Source: Polaromonas sp.
Lineage (GTDB): Bacteria; Pseudomonadota; Gammaproteobacteria; Burkholderiales; Burkholderiaceae_C
Length of the DNA stretch: 39,515 nucleotides
Direction of reading: 5' to 3'
Assembly: GCA_030683705.1 (NCBI GenBank)
Contig: JAUXPP010000125.1
Location: forward strand, 1-39,515
Shown: positions 18,303 to 25,215 of the stretch, piece by piece
How positions within the stretch are numbered: the stretch's first letter is position 1
Layout of the letters: each line of letters starts with the position of its first letter
The notes under the pieces: model-generated
What the model was told of the DNA's origin: nothing
What the model saw: the letters and a program-made list of their open reading frames with translations, nothing else
Database searches by the model: none
Program-made: the position numbers and the translations under genes

Positions 18303-18952
18303 TCAGCTCTGACCCGCTTGCTGACTGCCTCCCCCATTATGGCAATGATCGTTCAAGCGCCTCGCCAGCGCCCCCGTCCCAGCCTTTCCCTGGCCTTGGG
18401 GGCCGCCCCGAAAAACCTCAACCTTGGCTGGTCGAAACAGCTTCTGGTCGATGACAAAGGGGACTTCGTAATTTAGGGCGAACAGTTCGCCTGCCATCGC
18501 TGACGATACAAAACACCATTCAACTCGGGCTTCAGCGGAAAGTTGTTGGAGTGACGCGCTAGCACCTCTCGACCTTGACCACGACACGGCGCAGCAGCTA
18601 GTCCCTGGTCGAATAAAACACCGTCAGCACAGCACCCTGGTCGCACCACATGGTTGTGCCGACTCGGTGATGTGTGGATGAAGCTCGGAATGGCGCGTAG
18701 GGCTCGTTGGGGTACAACGGGCGTGTGATGGCGATCAGATGCTGCGAAGATCGGCACAAATTTGCCAAGACCGGGTGGAGTTCGTGCTGGCAAGTATGTT
18801 GCGCGAGATCTTACAGCGAACGCCCTGTGGTACAGCCGCTTGGCTTGGCCGCGCATATTGACCTCGATATCGCGCAGCGACTCACGGCATCTCAACTGCG
18901 CGAAGGCCACGGCTAAGAACGAGGGCCAGGCAATTGAAGCCATGCCTTGCAT
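18303..18952 (-). pseudogene. decayed IS4-family (DUF4372-type) transposase remnant
   Basis: On the minus strand, the segment from about 18922 to 18743 reads FLAVAFAQLRCRESLRDIE, then KRLYHRAF. This matches the N-terminal DUF4372 pattern (FL-x-x-AFAQL-x-x-RESLRDIE … LYHMGF) of IS4-group transposases. Further on, IPSFIH (about 18694-18677) matches the 'LRGNIPSFI' block before the DDE core. The D-A-N/R-D-W block is scrambled, the catalytic acidic residues are not recognisable, and the frame breaks near 18473, so the gene is dead. The assignment is firm for the N-terminal half and tentative below about 18600. The 18218-19175 gap holds only this remnant; no clear inverted-repeat ends were found. 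Confidence 0.65.
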
Positions 18953-19175
18953 TCACCCCAATGGGCGGCCACGCAGCGTGCAAGCGCGACATGAGTCTGA
19001 GGCTCGACGTTCAAATCGTCACCCGACAAACACGCCAAATCTCGCAATAAACTCATTGATTCACTACATCGCGAAATGAAAACATTGGGACACTACTGCT
19101 GCCTAACGCCGTTAGAACACACCTCCCAATTTGACAAATGCAAAGTCATGTATCCGGTAAGGCCTTGGTCGCAGA

Positions 19176-20414
19176 TTAAATTTTAACAATCTCAAACTTA
19201 GGCAGCGGAAAAACCAGACTTCTACCTTTCATCGCCGGCAAGGATTCAAAAAATTTCCTGAAATGCCAAGGCAGTATCAAAAGATAATCCGGGTTCGATG
19301 CGAGAACCTGTTTCTCCGGAACCAGTGGAATAAACGTACCTGGGGTAAAAGACCCAAATTTATCCTCGTTAACTTCGCCAATTTCACGTACCAGTTTGTC
19401 ATTGATTCCGAAGTACTGCAAAAGTACGTTTCCCTTGGTGGATGCCCCCAATCCGCAAACAGTTTTTCCGTTACTTTTGGCTTCCTCGAGAAAGTCCGTT
19501 AAGGCGGCGCGCGCCTCCTCCACTCGAATTTTAAACGCGTCGAAAGCACTTGCAGTATCGAGCCCAAGTGCATCTTCGTCTTCAAGGATTTTTTCAAGCC
19601 ATTCGGTATTAACTTGCCTCTTGGAATTCCGTTTGGCTGCTGTTATGGAAAAACTACCGCCATTAACTTCATTGAATTCAACATCCAGCACCTTGAGCCC
19701 AGCTTTATCAGCGATCCAGTTAATTTGCTTAAGGGCGTAAAACTCCAGATGCTCGTGACAGATGGTATCGAATGAATTTGTTCGAAGCATAGAGGGCAGG
19801 TAACTCTGCTCAAAAATCCACACGCCCTCATCGGCAAGAGCTCCTTCAATTTCACAGGCAAAATTAATGGGATCCTCCAAGTCGTAAAACATCGAAAACG
19901 AGGTGATCACTTTGGCTTTTTTGCCTGCCAATCTTGTAGCAATTGCTTCTGCGGAAAAAAAGTCAGCTATGAGCGTCACTTCAGCAGGGTAATACGACGC
20001 GAATTTTATGCCGGTCGGATCCACCCCAATGAGCTTGTATCGATCCTGCGGATAGGCGAGCAGGGTTGTGGCATCGTTGCTTCCTACGTCAATGACGAGG
20101 TCACCCAATTCGAGGACTCCTGAAGCCAGGATTTTTGATACCTTTGATTGAAGGTGGCGCACCATGCTGGCATTGAGCCCCGACCGATATCCATAATTTA
20201 GGCCGTACATCTCGCTGAGGTCATAGCTTTGTTTTAATTGCACGAGACCGCAACCATCCGCAGCAAAGCATTTAACCAACTCAACGGGGCCAGTTGTGAC
20301 TTTTTCAGAGCGTGACCTGGGAAATACACCCGTTAAAGCCTGATCGCCCAGCGCCATTACCGTAGCGAGATCGTCACCACCGCATATACGGCAATTTGAG
20401 ATAGTTTTGAACAT
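19176..20414 (-). CDS. sugar C-methyltransferase (TylC-III/NovU-like SAM enzyme)
   Basis: The 412-residue protein has the three-part layout of deoxysugar C-methyltransferases. An N-terminal zinc module has Cys8, Cys11, Cys49 and Cys55. A SAM fold contains VIDVGSNDATTLLAY (GSND at 111-114). A C-terminal domain has GLGASTKGNVLLQYFGI. The CHEHLEFYAL motif (219-228) carries the His/Glu pair expected near the active site. Such enzymes methylate carbon 3 of NDP-4-keto-6-deoxysugars. The 33-base spacing to gmd suggests it uses the Gmd product, GDP-4-keto-6-deoxymannose. The gene is visibly more AT-rich than the window average, consistent with acquisition by transfer. Confidence 0.82.
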   Translation of the reverse strand: MFKTISNCRICGGDDLATVMALGDQALTGVFPRSRSEKVTTGPVELVKCFAADGCGLVQLKQSYDLSEMYGLNYGYRSGLNASMVRHLQSKVSKILASGVLELGDLVIDVGSNDATTLLAYPQDRYKLIGVDPTGIKFASYYPAEVTLIADFFSAEAIATRLAGKKAKVITSFSMFYDLEDPINFACEIEGALADEGVWIFEQSYLPSMLRTNSFDTICHEHLEFYALKQINWIADKAGLKVLDVEFNEVNGGSFSITAAKRNSKRQVNTEWLEKILEDEDALGLDTASAFDAFKIRVEEARAALTDFLEEAKSNGKTVCGLGASTKGNVLLQYFGINDKLVREIGEVNEDKFGSFTPGTFIPLVPEKQVLASNPDYLLILPWHFRKFFESLPAMKGRSLVFPLPKFEIVKI

Positions 20415-20447
20415 TTATTGATTACCCCGGATGAGGGTCGGTGATGC

Positions 20448-21536
20448 CTATTCGTGGTGGTCCAGCGACTGGTAACCGTGACGTTTGACCAATTCGTCCC
20501 GCTCTGCCGACTTGAGATCTTCTCTGACCATCTCCGCCACAAGCTCGTGAAACGTGATTTTGGGAGTCCAACCGAGTTTTTCTTTGGCGTTGGTTGCATC
20601 TCCAAGCAGGGTCTCCACTTCTGTCGGACGGAAATACCTTGGGTCAACCGCCACAATGCATTTTCCCACCACGTCGTACCCCTTCTCTTCCAAGCCCTTC
20701 CCCTCCCACCTCACCGTACTATTGAGTTCCTTAGCAGCCGAGTTTACAAAATCTCGCACGCTATATTGCAGCCCCGTGGCAATCACGAAGTCTTCTGGTT
20801 TTTCTTGTTGCAGCATCAGCCACTGCATTTCTACATAATCTTTTGCGTGACCCCAGTCACGCTTCGCATCCAGGTTTCCCAGATACAGGCAGTCCTGCAA
20901 GCCCAGCTTGATGCGGGCCATGGCGCGCGTTATTTTCCGGGTGACAAAATTTTCACCGCGCACTGGGGACTCGTGGTTGAACAGGATGCCATTGCAGGCG
21001 TACACCCCATACGCCTCGCGGTAATTCACAGTAATCCAGTAGGCGTACAGCTTGGCCACGGCGTAGGGGCTGCGGGGATAAAACGGCGTGGTTTCACGCT
21101 GTGGAGTCTCCTGGACCAAGCCATAAAGTTCGGAAGTAGACGCCTGATAAAATCGGGTTTTACGCTCCAAGCCCAGTATCCGAATAGCTTCCAAGATACG
21201 AAGCGTGCCGATTCCGTCAACATCCGCCGTATATTCCGGACTTTCAAAACTCACGGCCACATGACTTTGCGCGGCCAAGTTGTAGATCTCGTCGGGTTGG
21301 GTTTGCTGAATGATTCGTATCAAGTTCGATGAGTCAGTGAGATCGCCATGATGCAGAAACAGGCGAACTCCTTGTGTATGCGGATCACGATAAAGATGAT
21401 CTATGCGTGCCGTATTGAATGATGAAGCCCGACGCTTGATGCCGTGCACGATATACCCTTTTTCCAGAAGCAGTTCGGTCAGATAAGATCCGTCTTGGCC
21501 TGTAATACCGGTGATTAAAGCGACCTTTGGTTTCAT
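20448..21536 (-). CDS. gmd: GDP-mannose 4,6-dehydratase
   Basis: The 362-residue extended-SDR enzyme converts GDP-mannose to GDP-4-keto-6-deoxymannose. The NADP-binding motif [10 protein letters not shown] is at residues 10-19, and KRRASSFNT recognises NADP. The catalytic residues Thr134, Glu136, Tyr158 and Lys162 sit in STSELYG and YAVAK. The length matches bacterial Gmd. It is followed in transcription by the C-methyltransferase (33 bases) and preceded by a 382-base gap containing a second transposase remnant. Composition is more AT-rich than the flanking core genes. Confidence 0.96.
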   Translation of the reverse strand: MKPKVALITGITGQDGSYLTELLLEKGYIVHGIKRRASSFNTARIDHLYRDPHTQGVRLFLHHGDLTDSSNLIRIIQQTQPDEIYNLAAQSHVAVSFESPEYTADVDGIGTLRILEAIRILGLERKTRFYQASTSELYGLVQETPQRETTPFYPRSPYAVAKLYAYWITVNYREAYGVYACNGILFNHESPVRGENFVTRKITRAMARIKLGLQDCLYLGNLDAKRDWGHAKDYVEMQWLMLQQEKPEDFVIATGLQYSVRDFVNSAAKELNSTVRWEGKGLEEKGYDVVGKCIVAVDPRYFRPTEVETLLGDATNAKEKLGWTPKITFHELVAEMVREDLKSAERDELVKRHGYQSLDHHE

Positions 21537-21589
21537 AACATTCCAGTAGTTTTTCAGCGGAGGACTAGCTGTTGGGACTCAAAACTCGC

Positions 21590-21729
21590 GTCTGGGCCGG
21601 TTGAGGGTTTTTAAGCAATCGAGTCATTCGGGTTGCTTTGATTTTGTTCAGACTCAGGATTGGTGGGATTTCGTAAAGGCTATGCGGAGCATAGTATGTA
21701 AATACGGCAATCCAGATTTGCGACTTAAG
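21590..21729 (-). pseudogene. 3' fragment of an IS4-family transposase
   Basis: Minus-strand translation from about 21729 gives LKSQIWIAVFTYYAPHSLYE and then IPPILSLN. This matches the C-terminal helix of DUF4372-type IS4 transposases (K-T-Q-I-W-I-A-V … S-L-Y-x-I-L-Q-I-L-S-L) with a deletion of about eleven residues in the middle. The frame has a stop a few codons upstream, so it is a fragment. The rest of the 21537-21918 gap shows nothing I can assign. Together with the remnant at 18303-18952, which is in the same orientation, it brackets the C-methyltransferase and gmd genes. Confidence 0.5.
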
Positions 21730-21918
21730 CCCTTTCGTTTACCCAGCTGTATCCGAGTTATTGGATCCGTCTTTTCTCGGTCACGAATCAATTCCACGAA
21801 GTAGGGATTCCTTGAGTAATCAAAATACGATTGGCGATTACCGAAAACTCCCCCTTAGCGACCGGCATTCTGTAGGCGGCATCCAGTCCTGTTGCGCCCG
21901 CGGTGAGCTCTGAATTCG

Positions 21919-22815
21919 TCACTCGCTTTCCCTTGTGTGCCAGTAATTCAAGATGTCCTGCAAAGTCTTTTCCAGCGGAATTTGCGGACGCCAGTCCGTT
22001 CGTGAGTGCAGACGCTCGAAGCTACCACGCATTCGTCGCCGATCACTGCTGCGAAGGCGTTCAGGCATAACCTCTATGTGCATTTCGACCCCCGCAGTTT
22101 TACACAGCATAGCGATGACTTCCCGCAAGCTTTTCTCCACGCCCGAACATACGTTATATATTTCACCATTGACGCCCGACTCAAGCAGCGAAACGTAGGC
22201 CCTTGCAATGTCACGCACATCGGTAAAGTCCCGCGTGGTATCCACGTCACCTGTCTGAAGGATGCGATCCCTCTTGCCCATACGCGCGCGCGTGATTTGC
22301 TGGGCAAAATCGGCCACCGCAAATCGCGTTGTCTGGCCTGGCCCAATATGATTAAACGGTCGTGCCATCACGATTTCGAAAGGCCCTGCTTGACTCCACT
22401 GGTAGCAAAGGGCTTCGGCGGCAACTTTGCTTACGGCGTACGGATTTTGCGGTTGCAGGGTTCGATTTTCAGCGACCGGCAGCTCTGTTTCAGGTACGAC
22501 GCCGTATACCTCCGCCGATCCTACATATAGAAATCTCCCCTGAAATCCAGCGTCCCGAAGCGCATTCAGGAGGTTCAAAGTTCCAATGAAATTGACTTCA
22601 TAAGTTTCCATAGGATTCTCAATCGCGCCACCGATTGAGCTTTGGCCGGCGAGATGAATTACGGCAGTTGGAGACAGTCGGCTCACCGCCTGGCGAACCC
22701 CGGCTGGGTCCCTGAGATCGACAAACCTGCCGCTGCCCCCCAAATCCACCGCGTTTACAAGTGGGCAAATGTGCGCGCCCACAAAGCCCGACAAGCCAGT
22801 AACCAAAATCGTCAT
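21919..22815 (-). CDS. NAD(P)-dependent sugar epimerase/reductase, Rmd-like (GDP-4-keto-6-deoxymannose reductase)
   Basis: The 298-residue extended-SDR protein starts with TGLSGFVGAH (glycines 7, 10 and 13). Its catalytic set is Ser100, Tyr126 and Lys130 (YVGSAEVYG, NPYAVSK). The HLAGQSSIGGAIENP and ARPFNHIGPGQ segments are typical of GDP-6-deoxy-4-keto-mannose reductases (Rmd). It would reduce the keto group of the Gmd product, or of its C-methylated derivative, to finish a GDP-deoxyhexose. The ATG at 22815 is the first codon of the Rossmann strand; 34 upstream open codons have no homology. It is divergent from the DUF2919 gene. Confidence 0.85.
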   Translation of the reverse strand: MTILVTGLSGFVGAHICPLVNAVDLGGSGRFVDLRDPAGVRQAVSRLSPTAVIHLAGQSSIGGAIENPMETYEVNFIGTLNLLNALRDAGFQGRFLYVGSAEVYGVVPETELPVAENRTLQPQNPYAVSKVAAEALCYQWSQAGPFEIVMARPFNHIGPGQTTRFAVADFAQQITRARMGKRDRILQTGDVDTTRDFTDVRDIARAYVSLLESGVNGEIYNVCSGVEKSLREVIAMLCKTAGVEMHIEVMPERLRSSDRRRMRGSFERLHSRTDWRPQIPLEKTLQDILNYWHTRESE

Positions 22816-22937
22816 ACCGCACTCTAACGTAAAGCAGATAGCCACCAGCGTATCGCACAACCGCAAAGTCGACAAACGGCGTCCATATGCGCGAGGAAGG
22901 TGGCCCGCCTCGGGCACTTCTTGCGCTATATTTGACC

Positions 22938-23429
22938 ATGGCTGAAATGGACGAACGCTACCTGAATGTCAATCGCTTCGGCGTCTTGAGCATCCCGGGT
23001 CCCCTGTGGCTGGCCATGGCTTTTCTGGGCCGGCACTGGCTGCTCCTCATCATCACCCTGGCCTCGCGCAGATCACCTGACGCCATCCAGCTGGCCAGCA
23101 GCAGCCTGTCTGCCGCCGTGCTGGTCCTGGAATCTCCTGTGTTGATCCTCGCCTATGCCGGCTTTTCCCGGCACCCCTCGGCCGGCGCGTTATTGAGATC
23201 CATCTGGCGCCGTGGACGCGCCATTCTGGCGGCCACAGCGGTCATCAATCTCGGCGTGCTCGCCTGGTTTTTATGGCATGCCGACGTGTGGCGGCAGCCG
23301 GAGCTGTTTTTGGCAAGCTGCGGCCTGCTCGATATCGCCATTGTTTATGGCATCTACAAGTCTGCGTACATCAAACAGGTTTTCATGGAGTTTCCTGCGC
23401 CTGCTGAGTCCGGAGGAACACCTTCATGA
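22938..23429 (+). CDS. DUF2919-like inner membrane protein
   Basis: The 163-residue protein has about four hydrophobic helices and an N-terminal pattern (YLNVNRFGVLSIPGPLWLAM, then FLGRHW) that resembles DUF2919. Function is unknown. The ATG at 22938 is preferred to an upstream ATG because the conserved block follows directly. The last four bases overlap the glycosyltransferase start (ATGA at 23426-23429), so the two are probably co-translated. Confidence 0.75.
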   Translation: MAEMDERYLNVNRFGVLSIPGPLWLAMAFLGRHWLLLIITLASRRSPDAIQLASSSLSAAVLVLESPVLILAYAGFSRHPSAGALLRSIWRRGRAILAATAVINLGVLAWFLWHADVWRQPELFLASCGLLDIAIVYGIYKSAYIKQVFMEFPAPAESGGTPS

Positions 23430-24103
23430 TCCGTGTTTTCATCGGCTTTGACCCTCGCGAGACGGTGGCCTGGCATGTGCTGACCCACAGCATCCTCGCG
23501 CGCTCGTCACAACCCGTGAGCTTCATCCCGCTGGCACTGAACAACCTGAAAGAGCTGATGTGGCGAACGCGGGATCCGCTCCAATCAACGGATTTTTCCT
23601 TTTCCCGCTTTCTCACACCCCACCTGAGCAACTACGAAGGGTGGTCCCTGTTCATGGACTGCGACATGCTGGTGCTGGACGACGTCGCGAAGTTGTGGGC
23701 GCTGCGCGACGAGCGTTACGCGGCAATGTGTGTCAAGCACAACCATGTCCCTCTCGAGTCGTCGAAATTCCACAATGAAAAGCAGACGGCCTACGGCAAG
23801 AAGAACTGGTCAAGTGTGGTGCTTTTCAACAATGCCAAGTGCCGGGCGCTGTCGCCGGAGTTTGTCAATACCGCCAGCGGCCTTGAACTGCATCAATTCA
23901 AGTGGCTGGGCGATGACAGCCTGATCGGCGAGTTGCCGGCCGGCTGGAATCACCTGGTCGGTTATGACAAGCCGAATCCAGACGTAGCCAATGTGCACTA
24001 CACCAGTGGTGGCCCGTATTTCAACGAGTTCACGTCCTGTGACTATGCAAGCCCCTGGTTCGAGGAAAAGCAGCACATGCTGCGCGCCGATCAACGGAGT
24101 TGA
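23426..24103 (+). CDS. small GT-A glycosyltransferase (GT8-like)
   Basis: The 225-residue protein begins IRVFIGFDPRETVAWHVL and has a DxD metal-binding motif, DCDMLVLDD, with Asp78 and Asp80. Later it has NNAKC, LGDDSLIGELP and an NVHYTSGGPY segment. These features are typical of short GT-A fold transferases related to family 8. The donor and acceptor cannot be read. It is encoded with a DUF2919 membrane protein and lies between the GDP-deoxyhexose genes and the pilin gene, so a role in glycan assembly is plausible. The 148 bases to the next gene contain no clear terminator. Confidence 0.8.
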   Translation: MIRVFIGFDPRETVAWHVLTHSILARSSQPVSFIPLALNNLKELMWRTRDPLQSTDFSFSRFLTPHLSNYEGWSLFMDCDMLVLDDVAKLWALRDERYAAMCVKHNHVPLESSKFHNEKQTAYGKKNWSSVVLFNNAKCRALSPEFVNTASGLELHQFKWLGDDSLIGELPAGWNHLVGYDKPNPDVANVHYTSGGPYFNEFTSCDYASPWFEEKQHMLRADQRS

Positions 24104-24251
24104 ATCGACATCCCCAGGGTGTATGCCGGGTTCTTGGCCCGTGAATCGCGATGGTACCGGGAGCATCGCTCAACCGGCGGCGTTGCAAGGTCTGGATTTC
24201 TGTTGCCTGCCGATGCGGGAGCGCATCCGGCCCTCGCCCCTGTGTGTCTTG

Positions 24252-24572
24252 TCAGCGCTTGCGGCTGATATGGACAATCACGGCTTCTGTGGCAAAGTCC
24301 ACGAAGGCCTTGGTGTACCCAAGCTCCGTCAATGCCCAGCGGAAATGATTTCCCAATCGGGCCCGGGCTAACCAGCCCAACTTGTGCGTGTCGTGAAATT
24401 CCACTGCTTTGGTACAGGCATCTTCCGTGATCCGCGTCAGGCGATTCACGGAGGGGCGTTTGCCCGGCTGACTGTCAAGCGCGGGTGGATATCGCTTGGC
24501 AATCTGGGCTGCCAGATCAAGCGCAAATTCCCTGATTTCAGATTTTCGCCCTGGGCGAAGAAAGCTCAACAT
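24252..24572 (-). CDS. small conserved-looking hypothetical protein downstream of pilin
   Basis: The product has 106 residues, no signal peptide and no membrane segment. It is rich in charged helices (SEIREFALDLAAQIAKRYPPAL near the N-terminus; VNRLTRITEDACTKAVEF in the middle). I do not recognise a family. Codon use fits the neighbouring core genes, and AGGA lies about 8 bases before the ATG. It is 61 bases downstream of the pilin gene on the same strand, with a hairpin between them. Confidence 0.65.
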   Translation of the reverse strand: MLSFLRPGRKSEIREFALDLAAQIAKRYPPALDSQPGKRPSVNRLTRITEDACTKAVEFHDTHKLGWLARARLGNHFRWALTELGYTKAFVDFATEAVIVHISRKR

Positions 24573-24584
24573 CGAAGTCCTGAC

Positions 24585-24618
24585 TTGTGGAAAGGCACAT
24601 TGCTGCGCCCTTCCACAA
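24585..24618 (-). terminator. hairpin between pilin and hypothetical gene (possible attenuator)
   Basis: An inverted repeat TTGTGGAAAGG / CCTTCCACAA (one bulged base, 13-base loop) lies 15 bases after the pilin stop. There is no run of Ts after it on the minus strand, so it may be an mRNA-processing or stabilising hairpin rather than a full terminator. Confidence 0.4.
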
Positions 24619-24633
24619 TCTAAAGTTAAGCGA

Positions 24634-25056
24634 TCAGGTACCGCGGCAAGAAGCGGGTGCGTACTTGGCAATGGATGCGTTGCAAGTCCATGTCACGGTC
24701 TGGCCCGTCCATGTCGGCGTCAACGTCACATTGAACGAATCGGTACCGATGACGCTCTTGGACGTGATGACGATCGTTCCCGAAGTGTCCACAGAACCTG
24801 TAGACACAAATTTCGAGGAGGAAATGCCAAGCTGGATGGCACTGGCAGCCGTCGCACCGATGTCCATGGTGTTGGCCAGTTGTGCCGCTTCAGTCACGCC
24901 GGTGCGAGCCGAAGAGCCAGCCAGGATCACTTCGGAAGCGCGAGCGCGAACGGTGTAGTCCTGGTAAGCAGGCAGCGCAACCGCCGCCAAAATACCGATA
25001 ATCGCCACGACGATCATCAGCTCGATAAGGGTAAAACCCTTCTGCATAGATTTCAT
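24634..25056 (-). CDS. pilA: type IV major pilin-like protein
   Basis: A 140-residue type IVa prepilin. It has a short leader ending KG, prepilin-peptidase cleavage before Phe8, then [27 protein letters not shown] with the essential mature Glu5 (Glu12). The C-terminal disulphide loop is Cys125-Cys137. AAGGAG lies 7 bases before the ATG, and a sigma-54-type promoter is about 60 bases upstream, as is usual for pilA controlled by PilSR. The gene follows a TPR-glycosyltransferase and a PilB-like ATPase on the same strand. The Ser/Thr-rich middle (residues 79-101) could carry O-glycans, but that is inference. Confidence 0.93.
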   Translation of the reverse strand: MKSMQKGFTLIELMIVVAIIGILAAVALPAYQDYTVRARASEVILAGSSARTGVTEAAQLANTMDIGATAASAIQLGISSSKFVSTGSVDTSGTIVITSKSVIGTDSFNVTLTPTWTGQTVTWTCNASIAKYAPASCRGT

Positions 25057-25116
25057 AAGAACTCCTTGAAAGTTAACCGAATGCGCGACAGCGGTTACGG
25101 TCGTGCGAGCTAAAGC

Positions 25117-25132
25117 AGCAACTCCCATGCCA
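25117..25132 (-). promoter_or_regulatory. sigma-54 (-24/-12) promoter of the pilin gene
   Basis: On the minus strand the sequence TGGCATG-GGAG-TTGCT matches the RpoN consensus TGGCACR-N4-TTGCW with a single mismatch and exact spacing. It lies 60 bases upstream of the pilin ATG, giving a leader of about 50 bases. pilA genes are classically RpoN/PilR dependent. No PilR site was identified. Confidence 0.7.
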
Positions 25133-25215
25133 TGCTGAAAATGCGCAAACCAACGGGTTTTTCGTGAAAATCCGGGTTTTCAATCAGAACGTGCGACAAA
25201 TTTGTCAGTCCTTGA

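Noticed and set aside
18303..18587. A 94-codon minus-strand frame as an independent small gene
   Set aside because: It lies in the decayed transposase remnant and looks like a frameshifted continuation rather than a gene; I can align little of it with confidence.
24212..24227. GATGCG / CGCATC hairpin between the glycosyltransferase and the small hypothetical gene as a terminator
   Set aside because: Only six base pairs with no T-run on either strand.
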